Origin: Pseudonocardia sp. TRM90224
GTDB taxonomy: Bacteria; Actinomycetota; Actinomycetes; Mycobacteriales; Pseudonocardiaceae
Direction: 5' to 3'
NCBI RefSeq assembly: GCF_021245725.1
Contig: NZ_JAJGSX010000029.1
Span: 55,796-119,795, forward strand
Length of the DNA: 64,000 nucleotides
Both the position numbers and the translations under genes were made by a program. The notes below the pieces were generated by a model. The model was not told the origin of the DNA. It did not search any database and worked only from the letters and a program-made list of their open reading frames with translations. Positions 8,576 to 16,298 of the stretch are shown here, piece after piece (the first letter of the stretch is position 1; each line of letters opens with the position of its first letter).

Positions 8576-8871
8576 CCGCCGGGTTCGGCGTCGACCCGGC
8601 CGCGCTCGTCGCGCACGCGGCCGACGTCGACGCCATCGCGGGCCGGGTGCGGCGCGCCGCCGAGGCGGCCGCACCGCTGGACCAGTGGGCGTACGGGCTG
8701 CTCGGGCAGGTGTTCGCGGCGGCGGCCACCACAGCCGTCGGGGCGGGATCCGCCGCGATCGACGGGGTGGCCGGGGTCGCCGAGGACTTCGGCAACGCCG
8801 TGCGGGAGAGCCACGACGTCTACCTCGGGTCGGAGGACGGCGCGGCGACGTCGTTCCGGTGGCCGGGATGA
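8572..8871 (+). CDS. EspC-like/ESX secretion-associated small protein
   Basis: 99 residues from the GTG at 8572. It begins GFGVDPAALVAHAADVDAIAGRV, the helical start of the ESX-1 secretion-associated EspC-like family, and continues as an Ala-rich helical hairpin. There is no signal peptide. It overlaps both neighbours by four bases (GTGA upstream, ATGA downstream). Proteins of this family are usually encoded next to WXG100 or PPE-type partners and are exported with them. No ESX core genes (EccC, EccD) lie in the window, so export would have to use a system elsewhere. Confidence 0.7.
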   Translation: MTAGFGVDPAALVAHAADVDAIAGRVRRAAEAAAPLDQWAYGLLGQVFAAAATTAVGAGSAAIDGVAGVAEDFGNAVRESHDVYLGSEDGAATSFRWPG

Positions 8872-9764
8872 CCGGCGCGCTCGTCGCGGAGCCCGAGGAC
8901 GAGGACGCCGAGCCGCTCAACTGGGAAGGCGCCGGGGTGGCGTCCAGCTGGGCCGACCTGGTCGACGCCGTCGGCGCGGATGAGGTCGACCCGTTCCAGG
9001 TGGGTTTCGCGGCGGCCGGCGCGGGCCTCGACACGCTCGGCGCGGTGCTGCACCCGCTCGACTCCCTGTTCGAGGCGGGCATCGGCTGGCTGATCGAGCA
9101 CATCGCGTTCCTGCACGAGCCGCTCGACGCGCTCGCGGGCGACCCGACGCAGATCACCGCGCAGGCGAAGACGTGGCACAACGTCTCCGCGGAGCTGGCG
9201 GCCATCGCGAAGGACTACCGGACCATGGCGACCCAGCTGCCGGGTTGGAGCGGGGCGGCGGGCGAGGGCTACCGCGCTGCCGTCGACCGCTTCGCCGGTG
9301 CGCTCGAAGAATCGGCGGGACGGGCCGAACAGCTCTCCGGGCTGGTGCTGATGACCGGCGCCGGCGTCGGGACCGTGCGCGCGCTGGTCCGCGACCTGAT
9401 CGCGGAGTTCCTGGGCGTCGTGCTGCAGTACGTCCTCGCGTTCGGCGCGCTCGCGCTCGTGACGGCGGGCGGCGGGATCGGCGGGATGGTGCTCTCGATC
9501 GTCGTGCGGGCGATCGACCTCGCCCAGGCGATCACCCGGCGGCTCTCGACGATGGTGTCGACGCTCGCCGCGGCCGGCGGGGTCGCCGGACGGATCGGCA
9601 CCGGCCTGCAGAGCACCGCCGCCGCGGTCCGTTCGGCGAGCCCCGCTCTGCGCGCGACGGGGCAGCAGATCGAGGACGCCGCCGACGCGCGGCACGTGGA
9701 GAAGATCGTCGAGGCCGGCAAGCAGACCACCGGGAGCCTGGCGGAGCAGCGCGACTGGACGTGA
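8868..9764 (+). CDS. WXG100/PPE-type putative ESX substrate
   Basis: 298 residues. Residues 95-165 form a helical hairpin around a W-x-G turn (ATQLPGWSGAAGEGYRAAVD), the WXG100 hallmark. Preceding residues resemble the N-terminal helices of longer WXG proteins (GDPTQITAQAKTWHNVSAEL). Residues 165-235 contain two hydrophobic segments (FLGVVLQYVLAFGALALVTA; GGIGGMVLSIVVRAIDLAQ), so the protein may insert in or span a membrane after export. Last gene of the YbaB/EspC/WXG operon. A long inverted repeat follows seven bases after the stop and separates it from the convergent thiC. Confidence 0.75.
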   Translation: MTGALVAEPEDEDAEPLNWEGAGVASSWADLVDAVGADEVDPFQVGFAAAGAGLDTLGAVLHPLDSLFEAGIGWLIEHIAFLHEPLDALAGDPTQITAQAKTWHNVSAELAAIAKDYRTMATQLPGWSGAAGEGYRAAVDRFAGALEESAGRAEQLSGLVLMTGAGVGTVRALVRDLIAEFLGVVLQYVLAFGALALVTAGGGIGGMVLSIVVRAIDLAQAITRRLSTMVSTLAAAGGVAGRIGTGLQSTAAAVRSASPALRATGQQIEDAADARHVEKIVEAGKQTTGSLAEQRDWT

Positions 9765-9770
9765 CCCCGG

Positions 9771-9840
9771 AACTTCCCCACCGTTTTGCCAACCTGCACA
9801 CCCTGGAAGGCGTGCAAGTTGGCAAAACGGTGGGGAAGTT
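9771..9840. repeat. Family A inverted repeat (A1), probable bidirectional terminator
   Basis: Two 29-base arms (9771-9799 and 9812-9840) match with one mismatch around a 12-base loop. The arms contain CCCCACCGTTTTGCCAAC and its complement. It sits between the convergent WXG gene and thiC. Copies with different loops are at 33062-33131 and 40196-40265, and a degenerate copy is at 17418-17482. Confidence 0.9.
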
Positions 9841-9853
9841 CGGGGCGCGGGCG

Positions 9854-11506
9854 CTACGACGGGGTGATCGGCAGGTACGTGCGCGCGCCGCCGTCGGTGA
9901 ACTCGGCCGACTTCTCCGCCATCCCGGCCTCGATCGCCTCGACGCTGGTCAGGCCGTGCGCCTCCGCGTAGTCGCGGACGTCCTGCGTGATCCTCATGGA
10001 GCAGAACTTCGGGCCGCACATCGAGCAGAAGTGGGCGGTCTTGGCGGGCTCGGCCGGCAGCGTCTCGTCGTGGAAGGACTGGGCGGTGTCGGGATCGAGC
10101 GAGAGCCGGAACTGGTCGGCCCAACGGAACTCGAAGCGGGCCTGGCTCAGCGCGTCGTCGCGGGCCTGCGCCCGCGGGTGCTCCTTGGCCAGGTCGGCGG
10201 CGTGCGCCGCGATCTTGTAGGTGATCACGCCGGTCTTGACGTCGTCGCGGTTCGGCAGCCCGAGGTGCTCCTTCGGCGTGACGTAGCAGAGCATCGCGGT
10301 GCCGGCCTGCGCGATGGTGGCCGCGCCGATCGCCGAGGTGATGTGGTCGTAGCCGGGCGCGATGTCCGTGGCGAGCGGGCCGAGGGTGTAGAACGGCGCC
10401 TCGTCGCACCACTCCTCCTCCAGCCGCACGTTCTCCACGATCTTGTGCATCGGGATGTGCCCGGGGCCCTCGATCATGACCTGCACGTCACGGGCGCGGG
10501 CGATCGCGGTCAGCTCGCCCAGCGTCTTCAGCTCGGCGAACTGCGCGTCGTCGTTCGCGTCAGCGATGGATCCCGGCCGCAGTCCGTCGCCGAGCGAGAA
10601 GGTCACGTCGTAGGTGCGCAGGATGTCGCACAGCTCCTCGAAGTGCGTGTAGAGGAACGACTCGCGGTGGTGCGCGAGGCACCACGCCGCCATGATCGAC
10701 CCGCCGCGGGAGACGATCCCGGTCGTCCGCTTCGCGGTCAGCGGGACGTAGCGCAGCAGCACGCCGGCGTGCACGGTCATGTAGTCGACGCCCTGCTCGC
10801 ACTGTTCGAGCACGGTGTCGCGGTAGATCTCCCACGAGAGCTTCGCCGGCTCGCCGTTCACCTTCTCCAGCGCCTGGTAGATCGGCACCGTCCCGATCGG
10901 CACCGGCGAGTTCCGGATGATCCACTCGCGGGTGGTGTGGATGTCACGTCCCGTCGAGAGGTCCATGACGGTGTCGGCGCCCCACCGGGTGGCCCACACC
11001 ATCTTCTCGACCTCCTCCTCGATCGACGAGGTGACCGCGGAGTTCCCGATGTTGGCGTTGATCTTCACCAGGAACCGCTTGCCGATGATCATCGGCTCGG
11101 CCTCGGGGTGGTTGCGGTTCGCCGGGATCACCGCACGGCCGCGCGCGACCTCCGAGCGCACCAGCTCGACGTCGACGCTCTCCCGGATCGCGATGAACCG
11201 CATCTCGGGCGTGACCACCCCGGCCTTGGCGTACGCGAGCTGGGTGACCGCGCCACCGATCGGCTCGCGTGCGGCGACCCACGGCGCACGCAGCCGCGGC
11301 AGCCCCTCCCGCACGTCGATCCCGCTGGTGGGGTCGGTGTACGGGCCGGACGTGTCGTAGACGTCGAGGTGCTCGCCGTTGCTCAGCTCGATCCGCCGGA
11401 CCGGCACGCGGACGCCGGCGGGACCGTCGAGATGGACCTTGCGCGAGCCCTGGATCGGGCCGGTGGTGACGGACGGGTGCACAGACGTGCCCTGCTGCAG
11501 CGTCAT
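9854..11506 (-). CDS. thiC: Phosphomethylpyrimidine synthase ThiC
   Basis: 550 residues, full length. ThiC converts aminoimidazole ribotide to HMP phosphate in thiamine biosynthesis, using a radical SAM mechanism. The C-terminal CX2CX4C cluster motif is visible (CSMCGPKFCSM), as are the conserved core stretches SRGGSIMAAWCLAHHRES, MIEGPGHIPMHKI and LGPLATDIAPGYDHI. It is preceded by a TPP riboswitch at 11516-11614, so expression should fall when thiamine pyrophosphate is abundant. No other thi gene lies next to it. It ends against inverted repeat A1 and is convergent with the WXG operon. Confidence 0.98.
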   Translation of the reverse strand: MTLQQGTSVHPSVTTGPIQGSRKVHLDGPAGVRVPVRRIELSNGEHLDVYDTSGPYTDPTSGIDVREGLPRLRAPWVAAREPIGGAVTQLAYAKAGVVTPEMRFIAIRESVDVELVRSEVARGRAVIPANRNHPEAEPMIIGKRFLVKINANIGNSAVTSSIEEEVEKMVWATRWGADTVMDLSTGRDIHTTREWIIRNSPVPIGTVPIYQALEKVNGEPAKLSWEIYRDTVLEQCEQGVDYMTVHAGVLLRYVPLTAKRTTGIVSRGGSIMAAWCLAHHRESFLYTHFEELCDILRTYDVTFSLGDGLRPGSIADANDDAQFAELKTLGELTAIARARDVQVMIEGPGHIPMHKIVENVRLEEEWCDEAPFYTLGPLATDIAPGYDHITSAIGAATIAQAGTAMLCYVTPKEHLGLPNRDDVKTGVITYKIAAHAADLAKEHPRAQARDDALSQARFEFRWADQFRLSLDPDTAQSFHDETLPAEPAKTAHFCSMCGPKFCSMRITQDVRDYAEAHGLTSVEAIEAGMAEKSAEFTDGGARTYLPITPS

Positions 11507-11515
11507 CGCTGTCTC

Positions 11516-11614
11516 TCCCTACGCCGGCATTACCCGGACAGGTTCAGGCGGTCGGCGGCGCCCCTCCACAATGGAGGAACCGCCCTCTCAGCCTGCTTTG
11601 GTGCAGGCTCCCGC
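11516..11614 (-). promoter_or_regulatory. TPP riboswitch (THI element) of thiC
   Basis: On the minus strand the leader contains the THI-box landmarks in order: GGGAGCC, GGCTGAGAGGG, a variable stem (CCTCCATTGTGGAGG), CGACCGCCTGAACCTG and GGGTAATGCCGGCGTAGGGA. The element ends about nine bases before the thiC ATG and overlaps the GGGAGA ribosome site, which suggests control of translation initiation. No separate terminator hairpin is seen between it and the start codon. Confidence 0.95.
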
Positions 11615-11651
11615 GGATATGCAGTTGTCCCGTCGACCGTAGCCGGCCGGG

Positions 11652-12287
11652 CTACGCGCGGTAAAGCCTCTGTACGTAGTCGGGCCCGTAGTAGGCCTCC
11701 AACGCCTCCAGCGACTCGCCCTTCGCCTCGAGCGCCTTCGAGATCCGCGCCCGCGACGGCAGGTCGTCGGCCGGCCACTCCTCGGGCTTCCACAGCGAGG
11801 AGCGCAGGAAGGCCTTGGCGCAGTGGTAGAAGGCCTCCTCGACGTCCACCTCCATCGCGAGGACGGGCCGGTGCCCCTTCACCACCATGTCGTCGAAGTA
11901 GGGCGCGTCGCGCACCAGCCGCGCGCGGCCGTTGACCCGCAACGTGTCGTTGCGCCCCGGGACCAGGAAGATCAGTCCGACGTGCGGGTTGGCCATGATG
12001 TTGTGGTAGCCGTCGACCCTGCGGTTGCCGGGACGCTCCGGCATCGCGATCGTGCGCTCGTCGAGCACCTGGACGAAGCCGGGCGGATCACCCTTCGGGG
12101 AGACGTCGCAGTTGCCCTCGGCGTCGCTGGTGGCCATCAGCAGGAACGGCGAGCGGGAGATCCACATCATGTCGATGGGATCGAGCACCGGACGAACCTT
12201 GTGCGCGGCCCGTTCCATCACGGGACCGACCAGCTCGGTCAGCTCGGCTACGGATGTGATCTCGCTGCGCTCTGCGATCGTGTCCAC
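11652..12287 (-). CDS. Pyridoxamine 5'-phosphate oxidase-fold FMN protein (MSMEG_1061-like)
   Basis: 211 residues from a GTG at 12287. The split-barrel flavoprotein core is visible: FLLMATSDAEGNCDVSPKGD, then IAMPERPGNRRVDGYHNIM and VGLIFLVPGRNDTLRVNGRA. These match the MSMEG_1061 group of PPOX-type proteins, which bind FMN or F420 and reduce small substrates. An upstream in-frame ATG would overlap the divergent SRPBCC gene starting at 12325, so the GTG is preferred. The 37-base gap to that gene must hold both promoters. The physiological substrate is unknown. Confidence 0.85.
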   Translation of the reverse strand: MDTIAERSEITSVAELTELVGPVMERAAHKVRPVLDPIDMMWISRSPFLLMATSDAEGNCDVSPKGDPPGFVQVLDERTIAMPERPGNRRVDGYHNIMANPHVGLIFLVPGRNDTLRVNGRARLVRDAPYFDDMVVKGHRPVLAMEVDVEEAFYHCAKAFLRSSLWKPEEWPADDLPSRARISKALEAKGESLEALEAYYGPDYVQRLYRA

Positions 12288-12324
12288 GTGCCAGCAGGGT
12301 AATCGGCTCCGGCAGGATGTGACC

Positions 12325-12765
12325 ATGGCAATTGTGACGGCACGTGCGGAGCGGACGATCACCGCGCCGGCCGACAAGGTGCGCGCGGCGCTCGCCGACT
12401 ACACCGAGGTGCGGCCGAAGATCCTCACCGACAACTACCGCGACTACCGCGTGGAGTCCGGCGGCAACGGCGCCGGGACCACCGTCCACTGGCTGCTGCA
12501 GGCCACGAAGAAGCGCGTGCGCGACCAGCTCGTCGAGGTCAGCGTGCCCGCCGAGGGTCGCATCGTGGAGCGCGACACCAACTCGAGCATGGTGACGGCG
12601 TGGACCGTCACACCCGCCGGCGACGACCGCAGCACGGTGACCGTCGAGACGTCGTGGAACGGCGCCGGCGGGATCGGCGGCTTCTTCGAGCGCACGTTCG
12701 CCCCGAAGGGCCTGCAGCGCATCCACGACGGCGTGCTGGCGAACCTCGACGCCGCGCTGCGCTGA
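12325..12765 (+). CDS. SRPBCC (START-like) family protein
   Basis: 146 residues. The layout is that of polyketide-cyclase/START-like proteins: a first strand and helix (ARAERTITAPADKVRAALAD), a central sheet (GTTVHWLLQATKKRVRDQLVEV; STVTVETSWNGAGG) and a long C-terminal helix (PKGLQRIHDGVLANLDAAL). Such proteins hold hydrophobic ligands in a cavity. It is divergent from the FMN protein with only 37 bases between, so the two may share regulation. The ligand is unknown. Confidence 0.82.
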   Translation: MAIVTARAERTITAPADKVRAALADYTEVRPKILTDNYRDYRVESGGNGAGTTVHWLLQATKKRVRDQLVEVSVPAEGRIVERDTNSSMVTAWTVTPAGDDRSTVTVETSWNGAGGIGGFFERTFAPKGLQRIHDGVLANLDAALR

Positions 12766-12785
12766 AAGCCGACGAATCGCAGACG

Positions 12786-13169
12786 TCAGATGGTCGCTGC
12801 CATGATCTGAACGTCATACGAGCGCATTGCCCGGTCGGCAGTGACCAACATGAGCTGCTCCGCCTGCGCCTGAGCCACCAACAGGCGGTCGAACGGGTCG
12901 CCGTGAAGTCGAGGCACGTCCGCGAGCACCCGGCCGTGCTCGATCGTGAGCGGAAGTTCGGTGAACCCGTTTCCGACGACCTGCTCCGGCAGGTCGTCTG
13001 GAGCCTCCAGCTTCCCGCTGACCTTCTTGATCGAGATCTCGGCCGAGCTCACCGCGGAGACGAATACATCCGTCGTCGGGTTCCTGATCGCCGCCAGCGT
13101 CACCGGACCGATCTTCCCGTTGTCACCGAGCCACCAAAGGAGGACGTGGGTGTCGAGGAGCAGCCTCAT
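12786..13169 (-). CDS. PIN-domain toxin (VapC-like)
   Basis: 127 residues with the PIN active-site acids: LLLDTHVLLWWL (first Asp), SSAEISIKK (Glu), GDPFDRLLVAQA (Asp pair) and LVTADRAMRSYDV (last Asp). PIN toxins are Mg-dependent ribonucleases that usually cut tRNA or rRNA. The ATG overlaps the stop of the antitoxin gene by four bases, so the antitoxin is made first. The DTHVLLWW start belongs to the subgroup paired with Phd/YefM-type antitoxins, which matches the partner. Confidence 0.93.
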   Translation of the reverse strand: MRLLLDTHVLLWWLGDNGKIGPVTLAAIRNPTTDVFVSAVSSAEISIKKVSGKLEAPDDLPEQVVGNGFTELPLTIEHGRVLADVPRLHGDPFDRLLVAQAQAEQLMLVTADRAMRSYDVQIMAATI

Positions 13170-13432
13170 CGTCCACCGTGCTCCTGCGGGAAGATCGGCC
13201 CGTCTTCCATGAGTTCGGTGAGTTCGGGATCAGGATCGTCGAAGTCATCGGCGATCCGAATCCTTCCAGCCCAGGCGCCAGGCTCCCGAGGCGACCTCGA
13301 GCGCTGCTCTGGTACCAGCCGCGCCACAGGCCGGCCGTTGCGGGCGATGACGATCTCCTCACCCGCCTCGACCCGTTCGATGAGCTTCGACAGATGCGTC
13401 TTCGCCTCGTACATGTTCACTTGGCCCGCCAT
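13166..13432 (-). CDS. Phd/YefM-family antitoxin
   Basis: 88 residues from the ATG at 13432. NMYEAKTHLSKLIERVEAGEEI and ARNGRPVARLVP are the classical Phd/YefM DNA-binding N-terminus. The acidic C-terminal half (DDFDDPDPELTELMEDGP) should wrap the toxin. Starts at 13438 and 13414 are also open; 13432 keeps the full first strand seen in the family. It is divergent from the PfkB kinase, and such antitoxins normally autoregulate this kind of promoter. Confidence 0.9.
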   Translation of the reverse strand: MAGQVNMYEAKTHLSKLIERVEAGEEIVIARNGRPVARLVPEQRSRSPREPGAWAGRIRIADDFDDPDPELTELMEDGPIFPQEHGGR

Positions 13433-13540
13433 GAACACATGATGCTTGACCTAGTCTGACCAAGGCAAGTCCTGGCAACGGAATCTGTAACCCGACAACA
13501 TGGCTCCCAATATCGTCCATCGAGCTGAGAGGGGTTCGCC

Positions 13541-14503
13541 ATCGGCACTCCGACCGAGAACGGCGTCGTCGCTGTCGCGGGTGAGGCGCTCGTCGACCTC
13601 GTGCCCGCACCCGTCGGCGACTACCTGGAGATCGCGCCCGGCGGCAGCCCGGCGAACGTGGCACTCGGGCTCGCGCGGCTCGACGTCCCGACCCGGCTGC
13701 TCGCGCGCATCGCCGACGACCCGATGGGCCGTCGGATCCGCGAGCACCTCGCCGGCAACGGGGTGGGGCTCGACCACGCCGTCGCGGCCACGGAGCAGAC
13801 GTCGCTCGCGCTGGTGACGGTCGCGCCGGACGGCGGGCCGAGCTACGACTTCCGCGTCGACGGCACCGCCGACTGGCAGTGGACCGAGGCCGAGCTGGCC
13901 GGCGCCCTCGACGGTCCCGTCGTCGCGGTGCACTCGGGTTCGCTGGCGCTCACGACCCCGCCGGGCGCCGCGGTCCTGCGTGGCCTGCTCGCGCGGGCCG
14001 CGGCGACCGCGACGATCAGCTACGACCCGAACTGCCGCCCCCTGCTGATGGGCTCGCCCGCCGAGGTGCTCGCAGGGGCGCACGAGCTGCTCGCCGTCGC
14101 CGACGTCGTGAAGGTCAGCGCGGAGGACCTGGAATGGCTGGTGCCGGACGCGACGCACGAGGTGGTGCTGGCCGACTGGGCCGCGCGCGGCCCCGCGATC
14201 GTCGCCGTCACCCTCGGCGGCGACGGCGTGCTGGCCGCGACGTCGAGCGGCCTGCGCGTGCAGCGTCCCGGCATGCGGGTCGACGTCGTCGACACGGTCG
14301 GGGCCGGCGACACGTTCTCGGCGGCCCTGCTCGCCGGGCTGCACGCCCGCGGCCTGCTCGGCGCCCCCGCCCGCGAGCGGTTGCACGCGATCGACGCGGC
14401 GACGCTCGAAGCGGTGCTCGACGAGGCCGTCCGCGCCGCCGCGATCACCTGCTCGCGCCGCGGCGCCGACCCACCGACCGCAACCGAGCTCTACAACGGG
14501 TGA
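13541..14503 (+). CDS. PfkB-family carbohydrate kinase (apparent ATC start)
   Basis: 320 residues if translation begins at ATC 13541. The N-terminal strand and substrate loop (VVAVAGEALVDLVP; GGSPANVALGLARLD), the central sheet (TISYDPNCRP) and the anion-hole/catalytic motif DTVGAGDTFSAALLAGL are those of fructokinase/ribokinase-type enzymes. An in-frame stop lies at 13526, and the first ordinary start codon after it, GTG 13601, would remove the VAVAGEALVDL strand that the fold needs. ATC 13541 is preceded by GAGAGGGG at a suitable distance (13528-13534). It probably phosphorylates a ketose or ribose-type sugar; the specificity is not determined. A single-base change in the start codon is the alternative explanation. 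Confidence 0.85.
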   Translation: MGTPTENGVVAVAGEALVDLVPAPVGDYLEIAPGGSPANVALGLARLDVPTRLLARIADDPMGRRIREHLAGNGVGLDHAVAATEQTSLALVTVAPDGGPSYDFRVDGTADWQWTEAELAGALDGPVVAVHSGSLALTTPPGAAVLRGLLARAAATATISYDPNCRPLLMGSPAEVLAGAHELLAVADVVKVSAEDLEWLVPDATHEVVLADWAARGPAIVAVTLGGDGVLAATSSGLRVQRPGMRVDVVDTVGAGDTFSAALLAGLHARGLLGAPARERLHAIDAATLEAVLDEAVRAAAITCSRRGADPPTATELYNG

Positions 14504-14663
14504 CACGGAACGGCGGCGGGTGACGGCCCCAGATCCCTTGCGCCACCCGCCGCCGAACCCATCGAATCGGTGATCCGCACCCGAAGCGAGCGTTATAACC
14601 CCCTCGGGTGGCACACGTCGGTGGGCCGGACATCACGCTGCGTGCCGCTACCCCTGCGCTACG

Positions 14664-15215
14664 GTGCCGAACGTGACCCTCTCCCCGCTCCCCGAGCCGC
14701 TCGACAGCGAACGCGCGGCCGCGCAGTCGCGGCTGGAGGTCGCGGTCGGCGAGGGCCGGTTGACCCTCGACGAATTCACCGAGCGCTGCTCCCGCGTGTG
14801 GTCGGCCACCGACAAGACGGCCATCGCCCGCACCCTCGACGACCTGCCCGTCGAGGTCGTCGGCCAGCGGCAGAAGGCGACCTCCGTGCTGGTGGGCGTG
14901 TTCGGCGACATCAAGCGCCGCGGCCGGTGGGCCGTGCGCGAGCGCGTCAGCGCGTTCCTGCTGTTCGGTGACGTCGAGCTGGACCTGCGCGGAGCTGTCG
15001 TCAGGGGCGACGAGCTCACGATCCGCGTCTACACGATCTTCGGTGACGCCCAGGTGGTCGTCCCGGAAGGAGTGGACGTGGAGATGGGCGGCTTCTCGCT
15101 GTTCGGCGACGAGGAGACGAAGCTCGCGCCGGTCGAACGGGTGCGTGGCACACCGCTGGTCCGCGTGCGCCAGTTCTCGATCTTCGGCGACCTCGAGGTG
15201 CGCAGCGCCCGCTGA
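14664..15215 (+). CDS. DUF1707 protein with LiaF-like C-terminal domain
   Basis: 183 residues from a GTG. Residues 15-65 are the DUF1707 (SHOCT-like) helical domain (AAAQSRLEVAVGEGRLTLDEF; TDKTAIARTLDDLP). The C-terminal half is a repeated beta pattern around FGD (VGVFGDIKRRGRW; LLFGDVELDL; TIFGDAQVVVP; SLFGDEE; SIFGDLEVRS), as in the cell-wall stress regulator LiaF. No membrane segment is visible. In actinobacteria such proteins are abundant and poorly characterised; a role in envelope stress sensing is inferred from the LiaF-like fold. It stands alone, 51 bases before the ABC transporter. Confidence 0.8.
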   Translation: MPNVTLSPLPEPLDSERAAAQSRLEVAVGEGRLTLDEFTERCSRVWSATDKTAIARTLDDLPVEVVGQRQKATSVLVGVFGDIKRRGRWAVRERVSAFLLFGDVELDLRGAVVRGDELTIRVYTIFGDAQVVVPEGVDVEMGGFSLFGDEETKLAPVERVRGTPLVRVRQFSIFGDLEVRSAR

Positions 15216-15266
15216 TCGCGGACGGTACCTGCCAGAGCGCTTACCAGACTGGGTTAGCCTCAGCCC

Positions 15267-16298
15267 GTGTTGAGCGTGCAGGGGCTGACGAAGGTGTACG
15301 ACGGGCGCACCGTCGTCGACCACATCGGGTTCGAGCTGCAACCGGGCACGGTGACGGCGTTCCTCGGGCCCAACGGTGCAGGCAAGTCGACGACGTTGCG
15401 CATGGTGTGCGGGCTGACCCACCCGACCCAGGGCACCGCAACCGTCGGCGGTCGGCCGTACGCCGCGTGGCCGAACCCGGGGCACGTGGCCGGTGTGCTG
15501 CTCGACGCGACGGCGGTGCACCCCGGCCGCTCCGGACGCCTGCACCTGCGGCTCGCCGCGCAGCTCGCCGGGTTGCCGGCCGCACGTGCCGACCAGGTGA
15601 TGGAGATGGTCGGGCTCGCCGACGCCGCCACCCGCAAGATCGGCAAGTACAGCCTCGGCATGCGTCAGCGGCTCGGCCTGGCGCAGTCGCTGCTCACCGA
15701 CCCGCCGATGCTGATCCTCGACGAGCCGATCAACGGGCTCGACCCCGAGGGCATCCGCTCGGTCCGCAACCTGCTCCGCGCGCACAGCGCAAAGGGCGGC
15801 ACGGTGCTGCTCTCCAGCCATGTGCTCGCCGAGGTGGACCAGACCGCCGACCGGCTGCTCGTCATCGGCCAGGGCAAGATCGTCGCGGACGGGCCGCTGC
15901 AGCAGCTCACCGCGTCGAACCGCACCCTGGTGCGCGGGCCCGACATGGGCCGGCTGGTGATGGCGATGCAGCAGGCCGGCCTCACCGCGGAGCCCGCCGC
16001 CGACGGCTACGCCGCCGTGCGTGCGCCGGTGCCGCAGGTCTCCGACATCGCGTTCCGCAGCGGTGTGCAGGTGTACGACCTGCGCGAGGAGCAGCTGAGT
16101 CTGGAGGAGCTCTTCTTCCGGCTCACCGGCGACCCGCACGCGGCCCAGTCCAACCAGCCGCAGCAGCAACAACCGCCCCAGCCACCGCAACCCCCGTACC
16201 CACCCCAACCGCCGCAGGGATATCCCCCACAGATGAACGGCAACGGCTACCCGCCGGCGCAGGCACCTGCCGGGACGTGGGGAGGAGGGCAGCGATGA
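15267..16298 (+). CDS. ABC-2 type transporter ATP-binding protein with Pro/Gln-rich tail
   Basis: 343 residues from a GTG. The N-terminal 215 residues are a complete ABC ATPase: Walker A FLGPNGAGKST, signature YSLGMRQRL, Walker B MLILDEPINGLDP and switch SSHVLAEVD. It resembles the drug or lantibiotic exporter ATPases that pair with ABC-2 permeases. The last 50 residues are low complexity and rich in Pro, Gln and Tyr (QQQQPPQPPQPPYPPQPP). The permease gene overlaps by four bases and carries a similar Pro/Gln-rich segment at its N-terminus, so the two tails may interact. The substrate is unknown. Confidence 0.92.
   Translation: MLSVQGLTKVYDGRTVVDHIGFELQPGTVTAFLGPNGAGKSTTLRMVCGLTHPTQGTATVGGRPYAAWPNPGHVAGVLLDATAVHPGRSGRLHLRLAAQLAGLPAARADQVMEMVGLADAATRKIGKYSLGMRQRLGLAQSLLTDPPMLILDEPINGLDPEGIRSVRNLLRAHSAKGGTVLLSSHVLAEVDQTADRLLVIGQGKIVADGPLQQLTASNRTLVRGPDMGRLVMAMQQAGLTAEPAADGYAAVRAPVPQVSDIAFRSGVQVYDLREEQLSLEELFFRLTGDPHAAQSNQPQQQQPPQPPQPPYPPQPPQGYPPQMNGNGYPPAQAPAGTWGGGQR

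Noticed and set aside
13500..13817. Plus-strand 105-residue frame starting at ATG 13500.
   Set aside because: It is out of frame with the PfkB kinase motifs and its content is Arg/Ser-rich shadow sequence.
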